A stretch of 64,000 nt of DNA. Source: Parapedobacter soli (GTDB taxonomy: Bacteria > Bacteroidota > Bacteroidia > Sphingobacteriales > Sphingobacteriaceae). Below the pieces are notes generated by a model that was given only the letters and a program-made list of their open reading frames with translations, made no database searches and was not told the origin of the DNA. Location: NCBI RefSeq assembly GCF_025460835.1, contig NZ_JAMXAY010000024.1, forward strand, positions 347 to 64,346. Reading direction: 5' to 3'. Shown piece by piece: positions 7,814 to 16,107 of the stretch. How positions within the stretch are numbered: the stretch's first letter is position 1; each line of letters starts with the position of its first letter. The position numbers and the translations under genes were made by a program.

Positions 7814-8950
7814 TCACTTTATTTCAACGCTCAGCGGCGAAGTTTCTTTTTCTTTTGCCGCGCGCAGGTATGCAAACCAACCGGCAGCATCGGTGATTTT
7901 ACCCGCCCGGTCCCACGCACCCCCATTGTAATACACAAGGGGCTCACCGGCTGTCGCCGTAACCACCATCAGGTACTGTTCGGGCGTCTCCACGAGCCGC
8001 TCAAACTGGCCGTCCGCAAGCACGACCCCGACCCCGGTTGTACCGTGCTTTTCGCTCTCGGGCTCCCAATAACCAAATATCCCGGAACCCTGTTCGTTCG
8101 ATATCTTACCTTCATCTTCCCGCCGGGCGACACCAATAGCAACCGGAATCGTCCCGCCACCGTCGACCTTATAAACCACTTCCACGCGGTTCACCTGTGA
8201 CCCCACATCCAAGGTATACCGTTTACTTACCGACACCGACTTTCCGCCAACCTGCCAAGGCTCGTAATCCAGCTGGAACGTAGTGCGCAGGGGGCCGTTA
8301 TCCAGCACTTCGTAACCTCGGTAGTGCTTAGAATAAATAACCTCGTCGCCCTCCAGAGGAGCAATGTCGCCCGCTCCCAGCGTCATACCCACTGAATAGT
8401 AGTCCATGCCCTCGCCATGGTCGGTATGGTAATCGCCATGGGCATACCATTTATCCACAACCAAATCGGTGGTCCGCTTTGACCACAGGTCGATACCTTG
8501 TGCGTCGTCGGGCCGCCCTTCGAGTGCTTTCCCATACATCCGGAAAGCAACCACATCATTCTCCCATGCAAAATCATCGTAACGCTCGGGCACATAGCGC
8601 GCAAATGTTTTCGCTGCCACTGCCTTCGGTGCCGATTTCTCCACTGCCAGCTTTATTTCACCCGAAGCGGGCACCGCAACATAAAGCAGCACATTTTGTG
8701 GGGTCCCGGCTCCACCGCTCTCCAGTTGGTGGGGAATTTCCTCGCCACTCGCCACGTCTAACACCCGGAATATGCTATCCTGCCCAAAAGCGTTTACAAA
8801 CTCCGCATAAGGAACAGCAACAACCTCATGCCGCTCAATTGCTAAGGGGTTGTTTACGACGATAGATTTTGATTGCTCTCTGCCTCCACAGGCCATCGAC
8901 AAGGCAGCCAGGGGCAACGCGCTGAAAAAATTTAACCAATTCATAGCCAT
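7814..8950 (-). CDS. DUF4861-family lipoprotein in uronate operon
   Basis: The 378-residue product begins MAMNWLNFFSALPLAALSMACGG, a lipoprotein signal with the lipid-acceptor Cys at about residue 20; the ATG at 8944 is an alternative start. The rest matches my recollection of the DUF4861 family: NNPLAIERHEVVAVPY, a central His/Asp-rich HGDYHTDHGEGMDYYSVG, and GYWEPESEKHGTTGVGVVL near the end. The family accompanies polysaccharide and uronate degradation genes in Bacteroidota and is thought to act on saccharides, but its reaction is not established. It sits between kduI and kduD (17- and 33-base gaps), so a periplasmic role upstream of the Kdu enzymes is likely. Confidence 0.8.
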   Translation of the reverse strand: MAMNWLNFFSALPLAALSMACGGREQSKSIVVNNPLAIERHEVVAVPYAEFVNAFGQDSIFRVLDVASGEEIPHQLESGGAGTPQNVLLYVAVPASGEIKLAVEKSAPKAVAAKTFARYVPERYDDFAWENDVVAFRMYGKALEGRPDDAQGIDLWSKRTTDLVVDKWYAHGDYHTDHGEGMDYYSVGMTLGAGDIAPLEGDEVIYSKHYRGYEVLDNGPLRTTFQLDYEPWQVGGKSVSVSKRYTLDVGSQVNRVEVVYKVDGGGTIPVAIGVARREDEGKISNEQGSGIFGYWEPESEKHGTTGVGVVLADGQFERLVETPEQYLMVVTATAGEPLVYYNGGAWDRAGKITDAAGWFAYLRAAKEKETSPLSVEIK

Positions 8951-8961
8951 TGCTTTATAGA

Positions 8962-9804
8962 CTATTTCAAATCCGTAATCGCGCACCCGTCCATGTCACC
9001 GTAATCCATGTTTTCGCCCGCCATGCCCCAGATGAATGTATAATTGCTGGTTCCCGCCCCCGCATGAACAGACCAAGGGGGCGAAATTACCGCTTGTTCG
9101 TTTTGCATCCAGATATGGCGTGTTTCCTGGGGCTGGCCCATGAAGTGGCTTACAGACTGCCCTTCGGGTACCTCCAAATAAAAATAAACCTCCATGCGGC
9201 GGTCGTGGGTATGGGCCGGCATCGTGTTCCAAACACTACCGGTTTTTAGTTCTGTCATACCCATCTGCAATTGGCAGGTCTCAACCACATCGGCCACCAA
9301 TAATTTGTTGATAACACGGTGGTTAGCGGTTTCCAAACTGCCGAGCTCTACCACTTGTGCCTCTGCCTTGGTTATCTTCTTGGTAGGGTAGGCATGGTGT
9401 GCTGGAGCCGAGTTCAGGTAAAACTTGGCCGGATTGGCTGGATCGTCACTCGCAAACACCACCTCCTCGTTGCCCTTGCCCACATACAATGCTTCCTTGA
9501 ATGCAAGCGTATAAACAGTTCCGTCAACAGTTACCGACCCGCTTCCCCCAACATTGATGATGCCCAGCTCGCGCCGTTCGAGAAAATACGGGGCTTTCAG
9601 TGCGTCAATGGTTTCCAATTTAATCGACTTGCTCACCGGTTTCGCTCCTCCCGCAATGTAACGGTCGTAATGGGTATATACTAATTGGATTTCATCGGCG
9701 GCAAAGACTTTTTCAATCAAGAAATTGCTCCGCAATTCGTCGGTATCCATTTGTTTTGTTTCAATAGGTCCCAGTGCATAACGGGATTCATAATGTACGC
9801 TCAT
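8962..9804 (-). CDS. kduI: 5-dehydro-4-deoxy-D-glucuronate isomerase
   Basis: The 280-residue cupin-like enzyme isomerises 5-keto-4-deoxyuronate (from unsaturated uronates released by pectate or other lyases) to 2,5-diketo-3-deoxygluconate. The metal-binding pattern [16 protein letters not shown] supplies two His and one Glu, and a fourth ligand is expected at SVHAGAG. Length and the start [10 protein letters not shown] fit KduI. It is first in the operon, followed by the DUF4861 lipoprotein and kduD, which acts on its product. A promoter with an overlapping LacI-type operator lies 58-97 bases upstream of the start. Confidence 0.95.
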   Translation of the reverse strand: MSVHYESRYALGPIETKQMDTDELRSNFLIEKVFAADEIQLVYTHYDRYIAGGAKPVSKSIKLETIDALKAPYFLERRELGIINVGGSGSVTVDGTVYTLAFKEALYVGKGNEEVVFASDDPANPAKFYLNSAPAHHAYPTKKITKAEAQVVELGSLETANHRVINKLLVADVVETCQLQMGMTELKTGSVWNTMPAHTHDRRMEVYFYLEVPEGQSVSHFMGQPQETRHIWMQNEQAVISPPWSVHAGAGTSNYTFIWGMAGENMDYGDMDGCAITDLK

Positions 9805-9861
9805 AGCTGCCTTAATTTATAAATTTATATCTCTTGCTTTATACTGACATTACAGAAACGG

Positions 9862-9893
9862 CTAAGATAAGGACATTCCACAAAGAATGCAAA
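9862..9893 (-). promoter_or_regulatory. kduI promoter, TTTG-N20-TATCTTAG
   Basis: On the minus strand a -33 TTTG (9893-9890) is followed after 20 bases by TATCTTAG (9869-9862), one mismatch from the Bacteroidota -7 consensus TAnnTTTG. The spacing is ideal. The -33 box lies inside the operator at 9888-9901. Confidence 0.65.
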
Positions 9894-9901
9894 CGTTTAC
9901 A
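9888..9901. promoter_or_regulatory. LacI-family operator (near-perfect palindrome)
   Basis: TGCAAACGTTTACA is a 14-base palindrome centred on CG with one imperfect pair, the classic shape of LacI/GalR-family operators. It covers the -33 box of the kduI promoter, so a bound repressor would block initiation. The LacI-family gene at 21006-22034 is the only candidate regulator in the window; the link is inference, and other LacI paralogues elsewhere in the genome are equally possible. Confidence 0.65.
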
Positions 9902-9946
9902 CGACTAGCGGAAAAACTTAATCCCGACCGTCTTGGTTGCCCCCAT

Positions 9947-11491
9947 TCACAAATCAAACTTGATCCCCTGTGCCAAAGGAAGTGCATCTGAATAATTTAT
10001 CGTACTTGTTTGCCTCCTCATATAGGCCCTCCAAGCATCCGACCCCGATTCACGGCCCCCTCCGGTTTCCTTTTCGCCTCCAAAAGCTCCACCGATTTCC
10101 GCGCCCGACGTGCCGATATTCACATTGGCAATACCACAGTCTGAGCCTGCCACCGAAAGGAACCTTTCGGCTTCACGCAGATCAAGCGTCATGATGGCAG
10201 AAGAGAGCCCTTGGGGCACTTCGTTATGTATCCTGATCGCTTCATCTATCGTTGTGTATTTCATCATGTAAAGAATGGGGGCAAACGTTTCCGTTTGCAG
10301 GATCGCCATGTCTGGCGAAACTTCCGCAATGCACGGTCTGACATAGCATCCCGATTCATACCCATCTCCTTGCAGCACCCCTCCTGCCACAATAAAATGC
10401 CCTCCTTGGTCCTTGCATGCGGCTAACGCCGCCTCATAATTCGCCACCGCCTCACGATCAATCAACGGCCCTACGTGATTTTTCTCATCCAAGGGATTGC
10501 CCACGCGCAGCTGTTCGTATGCACGCATTAGCTTGGTTTTGAACGTGTCATATACTTCCTCGTGGATGATCAACCGCCGTGTGGTCGTACACCGCTGGCC
10601 TGCCGTACCCACCGCGCCGAATACAGCCGCCGGGAGTGCGATGTTGAGGTCGGCATGTTCAGTGACGATAATGGCGTTATTGCCTCCGAGCTCCAAGATA
10701 CTTTTTCCCAGCCGTGAAGCTACCGCTGCCGCAACCGATCGACCCATCCGGGTTGAACCAGTAGCAGAGACCAGTGCTATCCGGCGGTCTCCAGCCAGCC
10801 GCTCGCCAAGCGTACGGTCACCCTGTACCAAACAGGAAACCCCTTCGGGAGCACCATTCCGCGCTAGTACTGCCCCGATGAGTTGTTGGCATACCGCCGC
10901 AGTAACCGGGGTTTTTTCTGATGGTTTCCAGACACATACATTGCCACATACCCAGGCGATGGCTGCATTCCAGCTCCATACCGCCACAGGAAAGTTGAAT
11001 GCTGAAATAATACCAACCACCCCCACCGGATGCCACTGCTCGTACATCCGGTGGCCTGGGCGCTCCGACTGCATCGTTACCCCATACAGCTGCCGGCTCA
11101 ATCCGGTAGCGAAATCGCAGATATCGATCATTTCCTGTACTTCACCTAGCCCCTCCTGGAGGCTCTTGCCCATTTCATAAGAAACCAGCGTGCCCAGGTC
11201 GTGCTTATGCTTACGCAGCTCGTCACCAAACTGCCTCACGATCTCCCCACGGCGTGGTGACGGGATATCGCGCCATGCTGAAAAAGCGGTGGCGGCCCGA
11301 TCTACGACGCTATCGAATGCTTCTGGAGTGGTTTGCCCCACCGATGCGATTCGCCGCCCATCCACCGGCGAGTTGCTCTCGATGATACCGCCGTCCGCCA
11401 TACCTGATACCTTTCCCGTACTCCAAGCCGGATTAACAGTCGCTATTGATAAACGCTTAAATATCTCCGAAAGGTCGGTGTGGTTTTTCAT
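9947..11491 (-). CDS. amaB: Aldehyde dehydrogenase, ALDH7 / alpha-aminoadipic semialdehyde dehydrogenase type
   Basis: A 514-residue NAD-dependent aldehyde dehydrogenase. The NAD site (GSTRMGRSVA), general-base Glu (LELGGNNA) and nucleophilic Cys (GTAGQRCTTTRR) are present. The C-terminal run with GGAFGGEKETGGGRESGSD and the ending AQGIKFDL is typical of the ALDH7/antiquitin group, which oxidises L-2-aminoadipate 6-semialdehyde (or its cyclic form) in lysine breakdown. Substrate is assigned from subfamily motifs only. It is separated from kduI by about 140 bases and has its own promoter box at 11528-11535, so it is probably not part of the uronate operon. Confidence 0.85.
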   Translation of the reverse strand: MKNHTDLSEIFKRLSIATVNPAWSTGKVSGMADGGIIESNSPVDGRRIASVGQTTPEAFDSVVDRAATAFSAWRDIPSPRRGEIVRQFGDELRKHKHDLGTLVSYEMGKSLQEGLGEVQEMIDICDFATGLSRQLYGVTMQSERPGHRMYEQWHPVGVVGIISAFNFPVAVWSWNAAIAWVCGNVCVWKPSEKTPVTAAVCQQLIGAVLARNGAPEGVSCLVQGDRTLGERLAGDRRIALVSATGSTRMGRSVAAAVASRLGKSILELGGNNAIIVTEHADLNIALPAAVFGAVGTAGQRCTTTRRLIIHEEVYDTFKTKLMRAYEQLRVGNPLDEKNHVGPLIDREAVANYEAALAACKDQGGHFIVAGGVLQGDGYESGCYVRPCIAEVSPDMAILQTETFAPILYMMKYTTIDEAIRIHNEVPQGLSSAIMTLDLREAERFLSVAGSDCGIANVNIGTSGAEIGGAFGGEKETGGGRESGSDAWRAYMRRQTSTINYSDALPLAQGIKFDL

Positions 11492-11527
11492 GTTTACTTG
11501 GTTTTATCTGACGACGTCCGAATAACC

Positions 11528-11535
11528 CAAAGATA
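11528..11535 (-). promoter_or_regulatory. -7 promoter box TATCTTTG for the ALDH gene
   Basis: Read on the minus strand, TATCTTTG is an exact match to TAnnTTTG, 36 bases before the ATG at 11491. No convincing -33 box at the usual distance. It is back to back with the rightward box at 11557-11564. Confidence 0.55.
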
Positions 11536-11556
11536 CACTTTTCGAATTGGATTCCG

Positions 11557-11564
11557 TATCTTTG
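11557..11564 (+). promoter_or_regulatory. -7 promoter box TATCTTTG, rightward
   Basis: Exact TAnnTTTG match, pointing toward the TPR gene whose start is about 250 bases downstream. Together with 11528-11535 it forms a divergent promoter pair 21 bases apart. Confidence 0.55.
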
Positions 11565-11815
11565 CAGTGTTATTTGGATTCCACATAGTGGATAAAGAGC
11601 AAGAGAACACATCCAGGGCATCATGAGTGGCACTGGTTTATTGACAAGCGAAGCTGTTTTAATTGATTGATTATCTAAGGGTTTTGACAAGGACATATGT
11701 TTTGTTGAAAACTTATGTCAACAATATTGGGTGGTAAGCCCTATTTTGTTGTCATCAAAAGTGCAGCTTCGGTAAAGTGATGCGCCTAGTGTTAGTTCTT
11801 AGACAAGGAGTATAG
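11565..11815 (+). other. Long untranslated leader or possible small RNA upstream of the TPR gene
   Basis: About 250 bases without a convincing reading frame between a rightward -7 box and the TPR gene. A short hairpin TCCAC-ATA-GTGGA near 11583-11595 is nested between GGAT and ATCC arms, and a weak GGGT/GCCC hairpin lies near 11740. I cannot match it to a known RNA family by eye; a separate small RNA (6S-like by size) or a regulatory leader are both possible. A Shine-Dalgarno-like AAGGAG stands seven bases before the ATG at 11816. Confidence 0.25.
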
Positions 11816-13219
11816 ATGGAAGACGATTTCGAATATGGGCCCGCCGAAGATCCTAAGCTCTCGGTGGAACGTTACGAAGAAATGATCCGCAATAAGGATC
11901 AATATTTTTTTGACACGCAGGCGTTTGAGGGGATCATTGACTACTATATGGACAAGAATGATCCGATCAAAGCACTGCAGGTTGTTGATTACGCGGTGAG
12001 CCAACACCCGTTTGCCGTTGTGTTTTACCTCAAGCAAGCCCAGCTGTTTGCCGCGACCAACCAGTTTGCGCACGCGCTCAACGCCTTGGACAAAGCCGAG
12101 ACACTCGAACCGTCAGAAGGCGATATCTACCTGATCAAGGGCGGTATATTGGGCTCCGTGGAGCGTTATGACGAAGCGTTTCAAAACCTCAATAAGGCTT
12201 TGGACCTCGCTGAGAATCCCGAAGACGTCTATTTGCAGATTGCTTTGTTGTACCAAAATAAGGGCAACTACGAAAAAGCCATCGAATACCTCAAGCACAG
12301 CCTTGAGCAAAATATGGAAAACCAGGATGCCCTGTATGAGCTAGCTTTCTGTTACGATGTGCTGGACAGACAGGAAGAGAGCATCGCTTTCTACAAACAA
12401 TACATCGACAATGACCCGTACTCATATGCGGGGTGGTATAACCTCGGCAACGCGTATCATAAGCTAAACCGCTACGAAGAAGCCATCGATGCGTACGATT
12501 ATGCCATACTCATCAAAGACAATTTTGCCTCGGCTTATTTCAACAAGGGAAATGCGCTGGTAAATCTCGAGAAATACAGCGAAGCCATCGAAGTATACCG
12601 GCAAACGTTCGAGTACGAACCGCCTGGTGCGGAGACCTATTGCGCCATCGGCGAATGCTATGAGAAGCTGGAACAGATGGATGAAGCCCGGTCGTACTAC
12701 AAGAAAGCCGTCAAAATAGACGCTACGCTAGCCGATGCGTGGTTTGGGATTGGCGTCACGCTGGACTATGAGGAGCGGTATTTCGAATCGCTCCACTTCT
12801 ATAAGAAAGCGCTTGACCTTGAACAGGACAATCCGGATTACTGGTTTGCAATTGCGGATGCTCGGTACAAGCTGAAACAATTCGATGAAGCCGAAGCGGC
12901 TTATGAGAAAGTCGTGGAGCTCAACCCCATCGATCTGGAAGCTTGGCTGGATTATTCCTCGGTCCTCTACGAGCGCAACAAACTGGAACGTGCTATCGAG
13001 ACCATCGCCGAAGCTATCAAAAACAACCCGGACGGTGCGGAGCTATACTATCGTATGGTTGCTTACCTCATTGCTGCCGGCAGGTATAACGAAGCCTTGA
13101 ACTACCTCGAACTGGGGCTTGGGGCAGACCCCATCAAGCATGCTGTATTGTTCGAATATCTACCACAGCTTCGCGACAACAGAGCCATAACGGAAGTGAT
13201 TAGGAAGTACATGCCGTAG
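11816..13219 (+). CDS. Tetratricopeptide repeat protein
   Basis: A 467-residue protein consisting almost entirely of TPR units of about 34 residues from near residue 45 to the end, for example AGWYNLGNAYHKLNRYEEA, ASAYFNKGNALVNLEKYSEA and ADAWFGIGVTLDYEERYFES, about a dozen in all. No signal peptide, so it is probably a cytoplasmic scaffold; the N-terminal 40 residues are acidic. The partner is unknown. The start is set by an unusually good AAGGAG ribosome site, rare in this phylum. It has a possible long leader (11565-11815). Confidence 0.9.
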   Translation: MEDDFEYGPAEDPKLSVERYEEMIRNKDQYFFDTQAFEGIIDYYMDKNDPIKALQVVDYAVSQHPFAVVFYLKQAQLFAATNQFAHALNALDKAETLEPSEGDIYLIKGGILGSVERYDEAFQNLNKALDLAENPEDVYLQIALLYQNKGNYEKAIEYLKHSLEQNMENQDALYELAFCYDVLDRQEESIAFYKQYIDNDPYSYAGWYNLGNAYHKLNRYEEAIDAYDYAILIKDNFASAYFNKGNALVNLEKYSEAIEVYRQTFEYEPPGAETYCAIGECYEKLEQMDEARSYYKKAVKIDATLADAWFGIGVTLDYEERYFESLHFYKKALDLEQDNPDYWFAIADARYKLKQFDEAEAAYEKVVELNPIDLEAWLDYSSVLYERNKLERAIETIAEAIKNNPDGAELYYRMVAYLIAAGRYNEALNYLELGLGADPIKHAVLFEYLPQLRDNRAITEVIRKYMP

Positions 13220-13351
13220 CACAGTTTCCAAGGCATGGTCAGCCGATATAACAGTCACCCACAGGTGTGTATTTCAGAAAATTTTCAGATTTTTTCTGGT
13301 TATTTGCCCGTAATATTCCATTTTCGCCATTAACAACAATTAAAAAAACAG

Positions 13352-14107
13352 ATGAATTTTCAGCTGAATAATGTTCCTTCACGAACGCAAAAGCCTAGAA
13401 ATAACGGGTTAACCATGGTCATGGATAAAGGGCTCAGCGTACGCCAAGCGGAAGATCTCATGGCTGTAGGTGCTGCATATATCGATTTCGTGAAGCTGGG
13501 GTGGACCACCGCCTATATCATCCCGCAACTGGAGGAGAAGCTGGCCGTCTATCGTGAAGCGGGTGTCCACCCTTATTTTGGCGGCACCCTGTTCGAGGCG
13601 TTCGTCGTCCGGAACCAGTTCGACGACTTCCTCCGTGTACTGGAAAAATATGGGATGGAACACGCTGAGGTGTCGGATGGGTCAATCTCGTTGCCCCATG
13701 AAGAAAAGTGCGAATACATTGCTACTGTCGCCAAGCATGCCACGGTTATTTCAGAAGTCGGGTCGAAAGACAATACCAAGATCATGGCCCCATACAAATG
13801 GATTTCGCTGATGAAAGCCGAGCTGGAAGCCGGTACGTGGCGCCTTATCGCCGAATCGCGCGAGAGCGGTAACGTTGGCCTATACCGCGAATCGGGCGAA
13901 GTGAGGCAAGGCCTTGTTGACGAAATCCTTAACGAAATTCCCAATGAAAAAATCATCTGGGAGGCCCCCCTCAAAGCACAGCAGGTATATTTCATCAATC
14001 TCGTAGGACCCAATGTAAACTTGGGCAATATCAGTACAAACGAAATAATTGCCCTCGAAACCACCCGCATGGGGCTCCGGGGCGATACATTCCATAATTT
14101 TATCTGA
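13352..14107 (+). CDS. comA: Phosphosulfolactate synthase (ComA family)
   Basis: The 251-residue enzyme adds sulfite to phosphoenolpyruvate to give phosphosulfolactate. Motifs seen are GLTMVMDKGL, DFVKLGWTTAYI, PYFGGTLFEAFV, EVSDGSISL, SEVGSKD and a late NEIIALETTRMGLRGDT. In methanogens this is the first step to coenzyme M. Bacteroidota do not make coenzyme M, so here the product more plausibly feeds sulfolactate or cysteate, the latter a precursor of the sulfonolipids of some Sphingobacteriales; that is inference. The gene is two bases upstream of aroE, so they are co-transcribed, though no pathway link between them is obvious. Confidence 0.9.
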   Translation: MNFQLNNVPSRTQKPRNNGLTMVMDKGLSVRQAEDLMAVGAAYIDFVKLGWTTAYIIPQLEEKLAVYREAGVHPYFGGTLFEAFVVRNQFDDFLRVLEKYGMEHAEVSDGSISLPHEEKCEYIATVAKHATVISEVGSKDNTKIMAPYKWISLMKAELEAGTWRLIAESRESGNVGLYRESGEVRQGLVDEILNEIPNEKIIWEAPLKAQQVYFINLVGPNVNLGNISTNEIIALETTRMGLRGDTFHNFI

Positions 14108-14109
14108 CG

Positions 14110-14859
14110 ATGAAAAGATTTGGGCTGATCGGTTTCCCGCTTGGACACTCCTTTTCCAAGAAATACTACGACGCAAAGATCGAACGGGAGCAAATCACAG
14201 ACATCGATTACAAGTTATACCCGATTCCCGTAATAACCGATTTTGTCGGTTTAATCGAAAACGACCACGAGTTGATGGGCGTCAATGTGACCATCCCCTA
14301 CAAAATCGCAGTGATGGATTACTTAGACGGGCTATCGCCGGAAGCCGAAGCTGTCGCTGCCGTGAATTGTATCCGGATTGAGCGCAAAGGCAGTAAGTCC
14401 ATGCTCATTGGCTACAATACCGATGTCTACGGCTTCCGGGAATCACTGAAGCCCTTGCTTAAGCCCCACCATGATGCTGCACTCATACTCGGCAACGGCG
14501 GTGCCGCAAAAGCGGTCTCCTTCGCGCTAGGCCAACTCGGTATCGCCCACACTATTGTCTCAAGGTCGCCCCAGAAAGGGCAGCTCAACTATTCGCAACT
14601 AAACGCCGCGGTAATCGGTATCCACCCACTCATCATCAATACGACCCCATTGGGCACCTATCCGGATGTGACAAGCCACCCCGGTATCCCTTATGGTCTG
14701 TTGGGGGACCGCCATTTGCTTTACGACCTGGTATACAACCCACCGGAAACCGAATTCCTCAAACGGGGAAAAGCCGTGGGTGCGGATACCAAGAACGGAC
14801 TGGAAATGCTCGAACTGCAAGCTGAGCGCAACTGGGAGATATGGAACACCACTGGATGA
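14110..14859 (+). CDS. aroE: Shikimate dehydrogenase
   Basis: The 249-residue enzyme reduces 3-dehydroshikimate to shikimate with NADPH in aromatic amino acid synthesis. Substrate-binding GFPLGHSFSKKYY, catalytic Lys in NVTIPYK, GYNTDVYGF and nucleotide-binding LGNGGAAKA are present, with the closing motif GADTKNGLEMLELQA. Its stop codon overlaps the start of gldD (ATGA), so the two are translationally coupled. Confidence 0.95.
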   Translation: MKRFGLIGFPLGHSFSKKYYDAKIEREQITDIDYKLYPIPVITDFVGLIENDHELMGVNVTIPYKIAVMDYLDGLSPEAEAVAAVNCIRIERKGSKSMLIGYNTDVYGFRESLKPLLKPHHDAALILGNGGAAKAVSFALGQLGIAHTIVSRSPQKGQLNYSQLNAAVIGIHPLIINTTPLGTYPDVTSHPGIPYGLLGDRHLLYDLVYNPPETEFLKRGKAVGADTKNGLEMLELQAERNWEIWNTTG

Positions 14860-15437
14860 AAACCCTGGCCACCATAGCCCTGGGCCTTTTCGTTGCAGCC
14901 CTTTCTTGGAGCTGCCAACAGCGTTATTCTCCCAAACCGCGCGGATATTTCCGCATCGAGTTTCCCGAAAAGGGATATATGCCCCTTTCCACCGACTGCC
15001 CCTATGCCTTTAACATCCCCCAATACGCCGAAATGGAGCCCGACCGCTCTGCAGATGCACAGCCCTGTTGGGTGGATGTACACTTTTCGCAATTCAATGC
15101 CCGCATCCACCTCAGCTACATGCCCATATCCGGGCAGGCAAACTTCAATGAGCTGGTGGAAGATGCCCGAACGTTCGCGTTCAACCATACGGTCAAAGCA
15201 ACAGCTATCGATCAACAGCGGATCATCCGTCCGGAAGCCCGGGTTTACGGGCTGAAATACGAAATCAGCGGCAATACCGCCTCGAATATCCAGTTTTTCG
15301 TTACCGACAGCACGCGGCATTACCTGCGGGGAGCATTGTATTTCCACGAAAAGCCCCGACTGGACTCGATACAGCCGGTATTGGAGTTCCTCAAAGCCGA
15401 TATCGATACGCTGATCAGCTCCCTCCGGTGGAAATAG
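14856..15437 (+). CDS. gldD: Gliding motility lipoprotein GldD
   Basis: A 193-residue lipoprotein: MKTLATIALGLFVAALSWSC provides a signal peptide with the lipidated Cys at residue 20, followed by PRGYFRIEFPEKGYMP, the GldD signature. GldD is needed for gliding and surface protein export in Flavobacterium and is widely kept in Bacteroidota, including non-gliders. I chose the ATG at 14856, which overlaps the aroE stop by four bases; the frame opens 15 bases earlier but that would place extra residues before the signal peptide. Confidence 0.9.
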   Translation: MKTLATIALGLFVAALSWSCQQRYSPKPRGYFRIEFPEKGYMPLSTDCPYAFNIPQYAEMEPDRSADAQPCWVDVHFSQFNARIHLSYMPISGQANFNELVEDARTFAFNHTVKATAIDQQRIIRPEARVYGLKYEISGNTASNIQFFVTDSTRHYLRGALYFHEKPRLDSIQPVLEFLKADIDTLISSLRWK

Positions 15438-15450
15438 AACGCAAAAAACC

Positions 15451-15458
15451 TACCTTTG
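15451..15458 (+). promoter_or_regulatory. -7 promoter box TACCTTTG, four bases before a start codon
   Basis: Exact TAnnTTTG match ending four bases before the ATG at 15463, implying a leaderless or near-leaderless transcript for the MBL-fold gene. Confidence 0.55.
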
Positions 15459-15462
15459 CTGT

Positions 15463-16104
15463 ATGATCCGCATCAAATCATTCGTTTGTAACCCCTACCA
15501 GGAGAATACCTACGTATTATATGACGACACGGGGGCCGCGGCCATCGTCGACCCTGGCATGTATGGCCCGCAGGAGGAAAAGGCGTTTGTTGATTTCATA
15601 CATGCGGAGGGCCTGGCCCCCACGCTGCTGCTCAACACACACTGCCACATTGACCACGTGCTGGGCAACCGCTACGTATACGACACCTACGGCCTCCTAC
15701 CCCAATTCCACGCGGGTGAGTTGCCCTTGCTGGTGGAGGTACAGAATTATGCCCCGCAGATGGGCATACGTTATGATGTATCGCCCATCGCCGAAACATT
15801 CCTGCCGGCCACTGGCTCCGTCACCTTCGGTAAGCAGGAGCTAACGCTCATCTTCGCGCCCGGCCATTCGCCAGCACACCTGTGTTTCTATAGCAAAGCT
15901 GAAGGGTTCCTTATCGGGGGCGATGTGCTTTTCCGGAACAGCATCGGCCGCACCGACCTGCCGGGAGGCAACCACCAGCAGTTGCTGGATAGCATCGCAC
16001 AGCAGCTCTACGTGCTGCCGGAAGACACCGTCGTGTACCCGGGTCACGGACCCGAGACCACAATCGGCCACGAAAAGAAAACCAATCCGTTTATTAGGGG
16101 CTAG
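15463..16104 (+). CDS. MBL-fold metallo-hydrolase, glyoxalase II-like
   Basis: A 213-residue cytoplasmic metallo-beta-lactamase-fold hydrolase. The metal motif THCHIDHVLGN, the GHSPAH His, the bridging Asp in IGGDVLF, and the final His in YPGHGPETT are all present. The layout resembles glyoxalase II and YcbL-type hydrolases that act on thioesters, but it lacks the long C-terminal substrate domain of classical glyoxalase II, so the substrate is not assigned. The start is followed immediately by the ABC permease gene (three-base gap). Confidence 0.88.
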   Translation: MIRIKSFVCNPYQENTYVLYDDTGAAAIVDPGMYGPQEEKAFVDFIHAEGLAPTLLLNTHCHIDHVLGNRYVYDTYGLLPQFHAGELPLLVEVQNYAPQMGIRYDVSPIAETFLPATGSVTFGKQELTLIFAPGHSPAHLCFYSKAEGFLIGGDVLFRNSIGRTDLPGGNHQQLLDSIAQQLYVLPEDTVVYPGHGPETTIGHEKKTNPFIRG

Positions 16105-16107
16105 CCT

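Noticed and set aside
8451-8459. Perfect DnaA box TTATCCACA
   Set aside because: It lies inside the DUF4861 coding sequence, alone, with no AT-rich region or skew switch; a chance match.
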